The position numbers and the translations under genes are program-made. The notes below the pieces were generated by a model. That model was not told where the DNA came from, did not search any database, and worked only from the letters and a program-made list of their open reading frames with translations. This document shows positions 45,476 to 54,846 of a DNA stretch of 64,000 nt, one piece after another (the stretch's first letter is position 1; every line of letters begins with the position of its first letter). This DNA comes from Ideonella_A sp031398385 (GTDB taxonomy: Bacteria; Pseudomonadota; Gammaproteobacteria; Burkholderiales; Burkholderiaceae_C), in the NCBI GenBank assembly GCA_031398385.1, contig JANNNE010000211.1:53128-117127 (forward strand), written 5' to 3'.

Positions 45476-46609
45476 TCAAAGTTTCTGCTTGACCAGCGCG
45501 GCGAGGCGCTGGTCCTGGGGCAGCGCAGCGATTCTTCGCACCTCGGCATAAAAGCGCTCGAAATCGTTGCCGCTTCGCTGGAACACCTGCCGGAAGTCGT
45601 CCACGAGTGAGTTGTACGCCGCCACCAGGGCGAGCGATGCATTGTTGGCGTTCGCCATCCACGGGTCGTAGCCCGAATAGCCGTCCCAGCGTTCGGTCTT
45701 GATGACACGATAACGCGCCCGCATCTCGGCCATGATCCGGCCTTTCTCGGCGCGCTTGGCTGCAACGCTGGCGTTGCCATCGTAGACCGCTTCCAGCTCC
45801 TTGCGTATCGATCGGGTCAGCGCCCGAAAATCTTCCCGTCGGCGCTCGCCGATCTCGAAGGCTTCCCGCGCGCCCGGGCCACCGTGTTTGTCCAGCCAGC
45901 GTTCGCCGCCGATCCGTTCCACGGTCGTGGCAAACGATTCGTTGAAGACGGTGTCGCCCGATACGTAGACCACCTGGTGCGTCAGCTCGTGGAACACCAG
46001 CTTTGCCAGGTCGACATCCGGATAACCGACGAAGGTGCTGAGCAGCGGGTCCGCAAAATAGTCGCCCGGCAACTTTCCGAGTGTCGAATACGCGGGGACC
46101 GGGTAAACCAGCACCTCGAGCCCTTGATCGCGCAAGGCCTGAGCCGCTTCGTCAGCCTCGGCACGGTCATAGAAGCCGCGATACCCCACACAGCCGACGA
46201 TCGGAAAACACCAGGTTTTCAGCTGCAGGCTGAGTTCGGACGTGGCGACCACATTCCAGACGGCCGCACTGCGACCGATGTCAGCATAACGGCGGTAGCT
46301 GGCGTTGTCAGGCAACTTCAATTCCTGAACCGCGAAATCGCGGATACGCTGGCTCAGCAGCAGCCGTTGCCGCAAGGCCGGCGGCGTCGAATCGTCGGCC
46401 AGCCAGTCGGGGACCGGCCGCGCGGCCGCGACCAGCCGCAAATGGCCGCCAACCGATTGCGCGACATAGTTGACCGGGGCGCACGCGGCAGTCGCCGCGA
46501 CGACGCCCGCCAGTGCCAGCCAGCCCGCGGCGCGCCGAATTCGATGGGATTCGCCCCTCAAGACAATCCGCCGTGACTCGATTTCATGCTGCGGCAGTCC
46601 CCGACTCAT
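45476..46609 (-). CDS. Putative zinc aminopeptidase (lipoprotein)
   Basis: 377 residues from the ATG at 46609. A hydrophobic segment ending in a lipobox-like VVAATAAC (about residues 33-45) suggests a lipoprotein. The metallopeptidase motif HELTHQ (about 221) with a downstream Glu in FNESFATTVE marks a gluzincin-type site, and NNASLALVAAYNSLV and PLSTFVGYP-type segments fit the family annotated as predicted aminopeptidase. A TTG at 46621 is an alternative start. It overlaps the end of the molybdopterin oxidoreductase by 26 bases. Confidence 0.82.
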   Translation of the reverse strand: MSRGLPQHEIESRRIVLRGESHRIRRAAGWLALAGVVAATAACAPVNYVAQSVGGHLRLVAAARPVPDWLADDSTPPALRQRLLLSQRIRDFAVQELKLPDNASYRRYADIGRSAAVWNVVATSELSLQLKTWCFPIVGCVGYRGFYDRAEADEAAQALRDQGLEVLVYPVPAYSTLGKLPGDYFADPLLSTFVGYPDVDLAKLVFHELTHQVVYVSGDTVFNESFATTVERIGGERWLDKHGGPGAREAFEIGERRREDFRALTRSIRKELEAVYDGNASVAAKRAEKGRIMAEMRARYRVIKTERWDGYSGYDPWMANANNASLALVAAYNSLVDDFRQVFQRSGNDFERFYAEVRRIAALPQDQRLAALVKQKL

Positions 46610-48710
46610 CGGCCGGTTCAACCTCGACCAGACAGTCGTAGAAGGTCGGCGCGCGGCCCAGATCGGTCAGCGCCTGGCTGGTCAGCTGATTGACGTTGCT
46701 GCCGTCCGCACCGAACTTTCGCCACCAGATGCCCAGCCCGTGAACCACGCCCGGCCGCGCTCGTGAGCTCAGGACGGCGTGACAGACATGCGCGCCGCGC
46801 TGGTTGAAGACGCGTACCCGCTGCCCGTCGGCGATTCCGCGCGGCTGGGCATCGTCGGCGTGGATCTCCAGGATAGGCCGGCCCTCGATCGCCCGCAGGC
46901 TCTTCATGTTGACGAAACTCGAGTTGAGAAAATTGCGCGCCGGTGGCGAAATCATCGCCAACGGAAAGCGCGCAGCCAACTCGGGGCTGGACCGCCGGGA
47001 TTCACGGTTCGGCAGATAGTCGGGCGCCCCGTGCTGCGCAGAGGTCACGATGCAACGTCCGTCAGCACTCGGGAATCCGCCGTCGGCAAACGGCGCATCG
47101 GGCAGATCGAGCTTGACCCAGCCGTCGCGCTCAAGTGCCTTTGAATCCACGCCCGGAAAAGTCTGTCCGACCAGGGTCTGGTCGCTGTCTGAAAAACACG
47201 CTTCGTTGAAGCCGAGCCGGGCGGCCAGCTCGCGAAAGATCTGGGTATTCGGCCGCGCCTCGCCGACCGGCGCGATCGCCGGCTCGTTGCGCACGACATA
47301 GGTGTGGCCGTAGCTGGCATGCACGTCCAGGTGCTCGAGCTGCGTGGTCGCCGGCAGCACATAGTCGGCCAGATCGGCGGTATCGGTCATGAAATGTTCG
47401 ATCACGACCGTGAACAGATCGGCGCGCTCGAAGCCGCGCACAACCTGCGCCGAATCCGGCGCAACGGCAACCGGATTGCTGTTGTAGACCACCAGCGCCT
47501 CGATGCGCGGACCGAATTGCTTGCCATCGGCCAGGATTTCGCCCGAGTCGCGCTGCAGATCGTCGCCGATCGTCACCATGTTGATGGTGCGCGGCTGGCG
47601 CCCGTTCAGCAGATCCGGCCGCTGCAGCGCCAGGCTGCACGGGAACCAGCCCGAGGACGACAACAACATGCCGCCGGCCGGATTCCGCCAGGCGCCGATC
47701 AGGCACGGCAGCAGCGCGATCAGACGCACCGCATTGCCGCCACCCCGCACCCGCTGCATGCCGTAGTTCAGGCGAATCGCGGCCGGCGCGAGGGTCGCGT
47801 AATCACTCGCCAGCGCCCGCACTTCGTCGGCGCTGATGCCGCATTCGTCGGCGGTGCGCTGCGGCGGCCAGGCCAGCGCGCGTTCACGCAATGCGGCCCA
47901 GCCCTCGGGGCCGGCCTGCACATGGGCATCGATATAAGCCTGATCCAGCCAATCGTTGACGATCAGTTCGTGCATCAGCCCGAGCGCCAGCGCGCCGTCG
48001 GTGCCGGGCAGCAACGCGATGTGCTGGTGGCATTTGTCGGCGGTTTCGGTGCGCCGCGGATCGATGCAGATCAGTTTGGCGCCGGCCCGTTTGGCAGCCT
48101 GCGCGAAGGTCCAGAAATGCAGGTTGGACGCAATCGAATTGCTGCCCCAGATCAGGATCAGCCGGCTCTGCGCGTAATGCTCCAGGTGCATGCCGACCTT
48201 GCCGCCATAGGTTGCAGCCAAGGCCTCGCCGCCCGCGCTCGAACAAATCGTGCGATCCAGTTTCGACGCGCCGAGCCGATTGAAGAAGCGTCGGTCCATG
48301 CTTTCGCCCTGCAACATGCCCATCGTGCCGGCATAGCTGTAAGGCAGGATGGCCTCAGGGTCGCGTTCGGCGATTGCCCGCAGGCGCGTCGCGATATCGC
48401 CGAGTGCGTGGTCCCAGCTGACACGCTCGAAGACCGGCGTTTCACCCGCACGTTTCGGACCGACCCGGCGCATCGGAAACAACACCCGCTCGGGGTGGTA
48501 AGTGCGTTCCGGATAACGCGAGACCTTGGTGCACAAGGCGCCATGGGTGGGCGGATGATCGGGATCGCCCTGCAGCTTGATGGCAACACCATCGCGCACG
48601 GTGACCCGGATCGCGCAGGTGTCGGGGCAATCATGCGGACAAGCGGCCTTGACGATCAGATCCGTCCCGGCAGCCGAGGCAGGGCTTGATGGTGCGACGA
48701 TCGAGTTCAT
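46584..48710 (-). CDS. Molybdopterin-dependent oxidoreductase with N-terminal 4Fe-4S site
   Basis: 708 residues of the DMSO-reductase superfamily. The N-terminal CPHDCPDTC plus a later LCTK cysteine form the [4Fe-4S] site. The core includes WGSNSIASNLHFW and CIDPRRTETADK, and the C-terminal molydopterin dinucleotide-binding domain has MISPPARNFLNSSFVN and GIADGQRVRVFNQRG. It resembles stand-alone members annotated as formate dehydrogenase- or nitrate-reductase-like; substrate undetermined. No signal peptide, so cytoplasmic. Start at the ATG 48710; a TTG at 48716 is possible. Confidence 0.9.
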   Translation of the reverse strand: MNSIVAPSSPASAAGTDLIVKAACPHDCPDTCAIRVTVRDGVAIKLQGDPDHPPTHGALCTKVSRYPERTYHPERVLFPMRRVGPKRAGETPVFERVSWDHALGDIATRLRAIAERDPEAILPYSYAGTMGMLQGESMDRRFFNRLGASKLDRTICSSAGGEALAATYGGKVGMHLEHYAQSRLILIWGSNSIASNLHFWTFAQAAKRAGAKLICIDPRRTETADKCHQHIALLPGTDGALALGLMHELIVNDWLDQAYIDAHVQAGPEGWAALRERALAWPPQRTADECGISADEVRALASDYATLAPAAIRLNYGMQRVRGGGNAVRLIALLPCLIGAWRNPAGGMLLSSSGWFPCSLALQRPDLLNGRQPRTINMVTIGDDLQRDSGEILADGKQFGPRIEALVVYNSNPVAVAPDSAQVVRGFERADLFTVVIEHFMTDTADLADYVLPATTQLEHLDVHASYGHTYVVRNEPAIAPVGEARPNTQIFRELAARLGFNEACFSDSDQTLVGQTFPGVDSKALERDGWVKLDLPDAPFADGGFPSADGRCIVTSAQHGAPDYLPNRESRRSSPELAARFPLAMISPPARNFLNSSFVNMKSLRAIEGRPILEIHADDAQPRGIADGQRVRVFNQRGAHVCHAVLSSRARPGVVHGLGIWWRKFGADGSNVNQLTSQALTDLGRAPTFYDCLVEVEPADESGTAAA

Positions 48711-48748
48711 GCGCAACTATTGCACAGTCACCGAGGACAGTCGGCCCC

Positions 48749-49046
48749 ATGCACGCAAGCGCCTGTAGGCAAGTCGGCGGATTGGCGGCGGCATTCCCGA
48801 CGCTGCACTATGTCGATATCTCGGTGGACGCCAAAACCCACTACCACAAGCTTCTGACCGAGATCTACCTTCATCCTCGAAACCGAGCGCGAAGCCCACA
48901 TGGAACTCGATGGCGAGCTGATCCCCGTGCGCCCGATGTCGACCATCTTCATTCCGCCAGGCGTCCGGCACCGCGCGGTCGGGAAAATGAAGATCGCCAA
49001 CATTCCGGTGCCGGCCTTCGATCCGGATGACGAGTGCTTCGACTGA
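48749..49046 (+). pseudogene. Frameshifted cupin-domain gene
   Basis: The first frame reads LHYVDISVDAKTHYHKLLTE up to 48868, and a second frame, one base later, continues FILETEREAHMELDGEL, then IFIPPGVRHRAVGKMKI, ending with FDPDDECFD at 49046. Together they make one cupin barrel with its two metal-ligand motifs. Removing one C from the CC at 48868-48869 would restore the frame. Either a true recent pseudogene or a sequencing error. The N-terminal start at 48749 is the likely ATG. Divergent from the molybdopterin oxidoreductase. Confidence 0.8.
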
Positions 49047-49183
49047 GAACGGGTCATGCCGGCTGCAGGCCAATGCGCGGCCCGCAACCCGGCTACTCTG
49101 CCGACGGGTAAACTGATTTCGCGGCGGTGTTCGTTGCGAGCCTTGTACTCGGCCGGGTCGCCTGCCATATTCCGGAGTCATCC

Positions 49184-50380
49184 ATGCGTCTGATCGAATC
49201 GATTCTTGCCGATGCGGCTGCCATTGCCACGGTGCGCCGCGACATCCACGCCCACCCCGAATTGTGTTTCGAGGAAAACCGCACCTCGGATGTCATCGCC
49301 AAACAGCTGACCGACTGGGGCATCCCGATCCATCGCGGGATGGGAAAGACCGGCGTCGTCGGGATCGTGAAGAACGGAACCAGCAGCCGCGCGGTCGGCC
49401 TGCGGGCCGACATCGATGCGCTGCCGATGAGCGAGCACAACAGCTTTGCGCATGCCAGCAAGCATCCGGGCAAGATGCACGCCTGTGGTCACGACGGCCA
49501 CACCGCGATGCTGCTCGCGGCGGCCCGCCACCTGGCCCGCAACCGCAATTTCGACGGTACCGTCTACCTGGTGTTTCAGCCGGCTGAAGAAGGTGGTGGC
49601 GGCGCGCGCGAAATGATCAAGGACGGCTTGTTCGAGAGATTCCCGATGGAGGCCATGTTCGGCGCCCACAATTGGCCGGGCATGCAGGTCGGCCAGTTCG
49701 CGCTCAAGAACGGCCCCTGCTTTGCCAGCAGCAACGAGTTCAAGATCACCATCCGCGGCAAAGGCGCCCATGCGGCCATGCCACACAACGGCACCGACCC
49801 GGTGCCGGTGGCCTGCCAGCTGGTGCAGGCGGTCCAGACCATCATTTCGCGCAACAAGCGCCCGATCGATGCCGGCGTGATTTCGGTGACGATGATCCAC
49901 ACCGGTGAAGCGACCAACGTGGTGCCGGACAGTTGTGAAATCCAGGGCACGGTGCGCACCTTCACGCTGGAGGTGCTGGACCTGATCGAGCGGCGCATGC
50001 GCGAACTCACCGAACACACCTGCGCCGCGTTCGAGACCAGTTGCGAGTTCGAGTTCGTCCGCAACTACCCGCCCACCATCAACCACCCCGCGGAAACCGA
50101 ATTTGCGCGTTCGGTGATGGCCGATGTGGTGGGTGCGGAAAACGTGCACGAGTTCGAGCCGACAATGGGTGCCGAGGATTTCAGCTTTTTCCTGCAGGCG
50201 ATTCCCGGCTGCTATTTCCTGATCGGCAATGGCGACGGCAGCCACCGTGAAGGCGGGCACGGCATGGGCCCGTGCATGTTGCACAACCCGAGTTATGACT
50301 TCAACGACGACCTGATCCCGCTCGGCGCCACGGTCTGGGTGCGGATGGCCGAAGCCTGGCTGGCGGCCCCTCGTGCCTGA
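49184..50380 (+). CDS. M20-family amidohydrolase (hippurate hydrolase-like)
   Basis: 398 residues, M20D zinc amidohydrolase that removes acyl or amide groups from amino-acid conjugates. RRDIHAHPELCFEE, LRADIDALPM, HACGHDGHTAMLL (metal ligands Cys/His), FQPAEEGGGGA and the dimerisation domain with KGAHAAMPHNGTDP are all present. Chosen start ATG 49184 has GGAG seven bases upstream. Its 3' end overlaps the next gene's GTG start by eight bases. Confidence 0.93.
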   Translation: MRLIESILADAAAIATVRRDIHAHPELCFEENRTSDVIAKQLTDWGIPIHRGMGKTGVVGIVKNGTSSRAVGLRADIDALPMSEHNSFAHASKHPGKMHACGHDGHTAMLLAAARHLARNRNFDGTVYLVFQPAEEGGGGAREMIKDGLFERFPMEAMFGAHNWPGMQVGQFALKNGPCFASSNEFKITIRGKGAHAAMPHNGTDPVPVACQLVQAVQTIISRNKRPIDAGVISVTMIHTGEATNVVPDSCEIQGTVRTFTLEVLDLIERRMRELTEHTCAAFETSCEFEFVRNYPPTINHPAETEFARSVMADVVGAENVHEFEPTMGAEDFSFFLQAIPGCYFLIGNGDGSHREGGHGMGPCMLHNPSYDFNDDLIPLGATVWVRMAEAWLAAPRA

Positions 50381-51473
50381 GGCTGGTCCTGCTGCGGCGC
50401 TGTTTTCACAGTCGTACCAGGAAGCGCGGGTCAAATTTCTTGGTGCCGCTGACACGGCCGGGCTGAGCGTCGATTCGATTGCACATCCACTGCCCGGCCG
50501 CGATGGCGAGGCGCTGGCACTCGATGTCGTGTGTGATGCCGTGCCAGGGTCCGACAAGCTGCTGATCCTCAGCAGTGGCTGCCACGGCGTGGAGGGATTC
50601 TGCGGATCGCCGGCCCAGGCCATGCTGCTGGGCGACACATCGTTTCGGACCGCCTGCCGCGATGCGCAGGTCAGTGTCTTGTACCTGCACGCGCTCAACC
50701 CCTGGGGCTTTTCATGGTGGCGGCGAACCACCCACGAAAATATCGACCTGAATCGAAATTTCCTGGATTTCAATCAGCCGCTGCCGGCCAGCCCGGGCTA
50801 CGACGAACTGGCGCCACTGCTGGTTCCGGACCACTGGCCGGCCGATGCCGAGAACCAGGCGGCGATCGGCCATGCGATCACGACGCTCGGCATGCCGGCC
50901 GTCCAGGCCGCGATATCGGGCGGGCAATACGATCACGCGAACGGCATTTTCTACGGCGGCCGCGAACCGAGCTGGAGCAACAGACAGATCCGCACACTCT
51001 TGCGCCAATACGGGCGCACCCGCCGCCGCGTTGCCTGGATCGACCTGCACTCCGGGCTCGGACCCTGCGGTGTCGGCGAGCGCATCCTCGCAGCGCCCGC
51101 CGATGCAGCGACGATGGCACGCGCCCGGCGCTGGTGGGGAGATGGCCTGACCTCGATCGCCGAGGGCAATTCCAGCTCGGCGCCGCTCGAAGGTCTGATG
51201 TGGCACGCAATGATTCAGGAATGCCCGGATGTCGAATACACCGGCATCGCGCTCGAGTTCGGCACCATTGCGCTGTTGGACGTGCTCGACGCCTTGCGCG
51301 GTGACCAGTGGCTGCAGAATCACGCCGATGTCGCCGACCAGCCGCTGGCGACGATGATCAAGCGGCAGTTGCGCGACGCGTTCTACGTCGACTCAGAAGA
51401 CTGGAAACGCCAAGTGCTGACGCAGTCTGCAGAAGCCGTTCGCCAGGCCGTTGCCGGATTATCTGAGGCGTGA
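50373..51473 (+). CDS. DUF2817 M14-like metallopeptidase family protein
   Basis: 366 residues from a GTG start that overlaps the M20 stop. Carboxypeptidase A-like (M14) zinc site pattern: SSGCHGVEGFCGS supplies His and Glu, NLNRNFLDF follows, and the third ligand His is in WIDLHSGLGPCG. Family annotation is DUF2817; the enzyme activity is not firmly established. Translational coupling to the amidohydrolase suggests both handle related peptides or conjugates. Confidence 0.83.
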   Translation: MPEAGPAAALFSQSYQEARVKFLGAADTAGLSVDSIAHPLPGRDGEALALDVVCDAVPGSDKLLILSSGCHGVEGFCGSPAQAMLLGDTSFRTACRDAQVSVLYLHALNPWGFSWWRRTTHENIDLNRNFLDFNQPLPASPGYDELAPLLVPDHWPADAENQAAIGHAITTLGMPAVQAAISGGQYDHANGIFYGGREPSWSNRQIRTLLRQYGRTRRRVAWIDLHSGLGPCGVGERILAAPADAATMARARRWWGDGLTSIAEGNSSSAPLEGLMWHAMIQECPDVEYTGIALEFGTIALLDVLDALRGDQWLQNHADVADQPLATMIKRQLRDAFYVDSEDWKRQVLTQSAEAVRQAVAGLSEA

Positions 51474-51488
51474 ACCTGGCCTGAGTGA

Positions 51489-52139
51489 TTACCGATCGGG
51501 CAGCAATCCCAGCCCCACCAGATCACGACTCGCCTGGACGGCGTCGACGAACTGCAGGGCCTGCCAGCCGGCGTGCCGGGCCGCTTCTACATTGGCCGCG
51601 TTGTCGTCCAGCAGGACGCAGTCGCCCGCCCGGCAATCGAAGGTGCGCAGCGCGAGCTCGAATACCGCAGCCTCCGGCTTGACCAGCCGGACATCCGAAG
51701 AAAAGATGCCGCGCTCGAAAACGCCCAGCGAATCGAGTTGCCGTTGCACGTGCTCGATATAGGTTGCCGGCATGTTCGACAGAAACACCATTCGATGGCC
51801 GACATCTTTCAGCTGGTTCAGCAAGGCCGTGGTGTCGGGGCGCAGCGTCAGGTGTGCGGGCACGCCCTGCATCACCGCCGCGACCGCTTCGATCGGCAAG
51901 GCCGTGCGACTGGCAATCTGCCGCGCCACCGCGTCGCTCGACAACACACCGCGATCGAACTCAGCCCAGCTCCCGCCGGGCCGAAATGATTCGAAGAATT
52001 CAGCGGCCAGATCTTGCGCCTGCTCAATCGTCTTGAGACGATCCGGCAGGTGCTTCATCAGCAACTGCGCCGGCTGCCAATGCAGCACCACGCCGCCCAG
52101 GTCGAAGACGATCGTCGGCTTCGGATTCGCCGCCGCCAT
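51489..52139 (-). CDS. HAD-family phosphatase (YihX-like)
   Basis: 216 residues. HAD motif I IVFDLGGVVLHW (Asp nucleophile, about 11-22), motif II VFLSNMP, Lys in VRLVKPEAAVFE and acidic motif III LLDDNAANVEAA. YihX-type members dephosphorylate alpha-glucose-1-phosphate. Placement three bases after pgi, in a tal-pgi-HAD run, fits a sugar-phosphate phosphatase. Start has GGAG upstream. Confidence 0.87.
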   Translation of the reverse strand: MAAANPKPTIVFDLGGVVLHWQPAQLLMKHLPDRLKTIEQAQDLAAEFFESFRPGGSWAEFDRGVLSSDAVARQIASRTALPIEAVAAVMQGVPAHLTLRPDTTALLNQLKDVGHRMVFLSNMPATYIEHVQRQLDSLGVFERGIFSSDVRLVKPEAAVFELALRTFDCRAGDCVLLDDNAANVEAARHAGWQALQFVDAVQASRDLVGLGLLPDR

Positions 52140-52142
52140 CGG

Positions 52143-53738
52143 CTAGCTCCGCAGCCGGTTCAGCAGGCCTGCGGTGGAGGCGTCCAGCCCGCCCGCATCG
52201 CCGCTCGAAAAGCGCGGCACCAGCTCCTTGCACATCGCCTTGCCGAGCTCGACGCCCCATTGATCGAAGCTGTTGATCTGCCACAGCGCGCCGCTGGTGA
52301 AGACACGGTGCTCGTACAGCGCGATCAGTGCACCCAGGCTGCGCGGTGACAGCTGATCGAGAACCAGCGTGGTGCTCGGCCGGTTGCCGGGAAAACTTCG
52401 ATGGCGCGCCAATACCGCGGCGTCGATCTGCTTCGACGCGGTGGGTGGATGCTCGGTGGCCGCTTCGTCGGCGCTCTTGCCGATCATCAGGGCCTGCGCC
52501 TGCGCCAATCCATTGGCGAGCAGCAACTGGTGCATCTGCTGCAGCCCGTGGGTCGGATGTTTGACCAGGATGAATTCGACCGGGATCACGTCGCTTCCCT
52601 GATGCAGCATCTGGAAGAACGCATGTTGGCTGTTGGTTCCGGGCTCGCCCCAGACCACCGGGCTGGTGGCGAACGGCAGGCGCTCACCGGACACGTCGAC
52701 ACTTTTTCCGTTGCTCTCCATCTCGAGCTGCTGCAGATACGCCGGCAACCTCGCCAACCCCTGGTGATAAGGGGCGACACAGCGGCTGCCGAAGCCGTGG
52801 AAGTTGCGGTACCAGACATCGATCAGGCCCAGCAGGATTGGCAGGTTTCGCTCCAGGGGCGTGACCTCGAAATGCCGGTCCATCTGATGCGCGCCGGCCA
52901 GCAGATCGCGGAAATTCTCGCTGCCGATGGCCAGCGCGATCGGCAGGCCGATGGCGCCCCACAGCGAATAGCGACCACCGACCCAATCCCAGAATCCGAA
53001 CGTCGTGTCGATGCCGAAGTCCGCCGCGGCGGCGGCGTTGGTGGTGGCCGCGACAAAGTGCCTGGCGATGTCCTGACCACCTTCTCTCAGGAACCAATCC
53101 CTGGCGATCGCCGCATTGGCCATCGTCTCCTGGGTCGTGAAGGTCTTGCTGGCAATGATGAACAAGGTTTCCTGCGGCTTCAATCGACGCAGCACCGGCG
53201 TGATGTCGTGGCCGTCGACATTCGACACGAAATGCATCTGCAGGCCCGGGTGCGCAAACGCATCGAGTGCGGGAACCACCATTTGCGGACCGAGGTCACT
53301 GCCGCCGATACCGATGTTGACCACGTGCCGGATTCCGCTGCTGGCGGTATCGCGGATCGACTCGACAAACGCCAGCATCGCATCCAGCACCTGCTGGACA
53401 TCGCGGCTGAATCGGCCCGTTCCGCCCGGCGCCCGCAAGGCCGTGTGCAGCACCGCGCGGCCTTCGGTCGCGTTGATCGGCTGGCCGCTCAACATGGCAT
53501 CGCGGCGCTCCTCGAGCCGGCATTCCGCGGCCAGTTCCAGCAAGAACTTCAGCGTCGCCACGTCGATCAGGTTCTTCGAAAGATCGGCAAAGACCTCTGG
53601 CGCCTCGACGCCGAAGCGGGCAAATCGATCGGCATCCCGCTCGAAGGCCTCGCGCAGATCGAAATCGCGACCATGGGCCTCGAAATGCCCGCCCAGTGCG
53701 GCCCAGGCGGGGGTGCGATCACAGCGGGGCGTATTCAT
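52143..53738 (-). CDS. pgi: Pgi, glucose-6-phosphate isomerase
   Basis: Interconverts glucose-6-phosphate and fructose-6-phosphate. 531 residues (typical 545-550) with GIGGSDLGPQMV, DWVGGRYSLWGAIGLPIA, the signature near EMESNGK, and the C-terminal FDQWGVELGK. The ATG overlaps the tal stop (ATGA at 53735-53738). Confidence 0.97.
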   Translation of the reverse strand: MNTPRCDRTPAWAALGGHFEAHGRDFDLREAFERDADRFARFGVEAPEVFADLSKNLIDVATLKFLLELAAECRLEERRDAMLSGQPINATEGRAVLHTALRAPGGTGRFSRDVQQVLDAMLAFVESIRDTASSGIRHVVNIGIGGSDLGPQMVVPALDAFAHPGLQMHFVSNVDGHDITPVLRRLKPQETLFIIASKTFTTQETMANAAIARDWFLREGGQDIARHFVAATTNAAAAADFGIDTTFGFWDWVGGRYSLWGAIGLPIALAIGSENFRDLLAGAHQMDRHFEVTPLERNLPILLGLIDVWYRNFHGFGSRCVAPYHQGLARLPAYLQQLEMESNGKSVDVSGERLPFATSPVVWGEPGTNSQHAFFQMLHQGSDVIPVEFILVKHPTHGLQQMHQLLLANGLAQAQALMIGKSADEAATEHPPTASKQIDAAVLARHRSFPGNRPSTTLVLDQLSPRSLGALIALYEHRVFTSGALWQINSFDQWGVELGKAMCKELVPRFSSGDAGGLDASTAGLLNRLRS

Positions 53739-54721
53739 GCCGAAGCTCCATCGGAAGTCGCAAGGGCACCGCTGCGGCCGGCCTCAATCATCTCGTCGAG
53801 CCTGGCCGAGTCGCCAGCAAAGGCTCGAATCCCTTCGCCCAGTTTTTCGCTTGCCATGGCATCGGCGTTCAGCGCGTAACGAAAGCCGGCTTCGTTATTG
53901 ACCATCGCGTGGATATCCGCGGCACGTGCGCGCGTCACGTCGAGCGCACGCGCCAGCGGCTCCTCGCTGGCCTGCAACTGAGCCAGCAGGTCCGGTGCGA
54001 TCGTCAACAGGTCGCAACCAGCCAGCGCGCGGATCTGCCCGATGTTTCGAAAGCTCGCCCCCATCACCTCGGTCTCGATATCGAACTTCTTGTAGTACTC
54101 GAAGATACGCGTCACCGACAAAACGCCCGGGTCCTGGCTGCCGGAATGCGCGGCCTCATCCCAGGCCGGACCAGCAGATTTCTTGTACCAGTCGTAGATG
54201 CGGCCGACAAACGGCGAGATCAGCGTCACCCCGGCATCGCCGCAGGCAACCGCCTGGGGCAACGAGAACAGCAAGGTCAGGTTGCAGTGGATGCCTTCGT
54301 GTTCGAGTGCCCGAGCGGCCTGGATACCTTCCCAGGTCGACGCGATCTTGATCAGCACGCGCTCGCGCTCGATTCCGGCCTGCTCGTACAGCTCGATCAG
54401 CCGGTGCGCGCGGGCCACGGTGGCCGCGGCATCGAACGACAGGCGCGCATCGACCTCGGTCGAGACCCGGCCCGGAATCAAGGCCAGGATCTCGCGCCCG
54501 AATCGAACCAGCAGGTTGTCGACGATGTCTTCGGTCGGCTGATCGGCCAGCTCGGCAATCGAGCGGTGCAGCAAGGGCGCATAGTCAGGCTGGCGGACGG
54601 CCTTCAGGATCAGCGACGGATTGGTTGTCGCATCGCTCGGCGAAAAAGCCGCCAGTTGTCTGAAATCGCCAGTATCGGCGACGACGGTGGTGAACTGTTT
54701 CAATTGTTCAAGCTGATTCAT
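53735..54721 (-). CDS. tal: Tal, transaldolase
   Basis: Pentose phosphate pathway enzyme moving a dihydroxyacetone unit. 328 residues of the TalB class: TTNPSLILKAV near the start, VSTEVDARLSFD, catalytic Lys in LIKIASTWEG (about 130) and ISPFVGRIYDWY. AGAGG is eight bases before the ATG. Divergent from zwf across a HexR-like operator. Confidence 0.97.
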   Translation of the reverse strand: MNQLEQLKQFTTVVADTGDFRQLAAFSPSDATTNPSLILKAVRQPDYAPLLHRSIAELADQPTEDIVDNLLVRFGREILALIPGRVSTEVDARLSFDAAATVARAHRLIELYEQAGIERERVLIKIASTWEGIQAARALEHEGIHCNLTLLFSLPQAVACGDAGVTLISPFVGRIYDWYKKSAGPAWDEAAHSGSQDPGVLSVTRIFEYYKKFDIETEVMGASFRNIGQIRALAGCDLLTIAPDLLAQLQASEEPLARALDVTRARAADIHAMVNNEAGFRYALNADAMASEKLGEGIRAFAGDSARLDEMIEAGRSGALATSDGASA

Positions 54722-54795
54722 CGGGCAACCTCTGGACTGGCAACAACCGGTCGAACATCGAGTTGACCGGATGGACGGAGTTGGGCATCATCGCC

Positions 54796-54810
54796 TGTAA
54801 CTAAATTACA
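54796..54810. promoter_or_regulatory. HexR-type operator between tal and zwf
   Basis: TGTAACTAAATTACA, arms TGTAA and TTACA inverted perfectly around five bases. It differs by one base from the HexR consensus TGTAATTAAATTACA that I recall for gammaproteobacteria. It lies 37 bases before the zwf ATG and 75 before tal, so one site could control both genes. A hexR-like gene is directly downstream of zwf. Confidence 0.75.
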
Positions 54811-54846
54811 TACTCCGCCATTCTTGCGGGTTTGGCAACGACTGTC

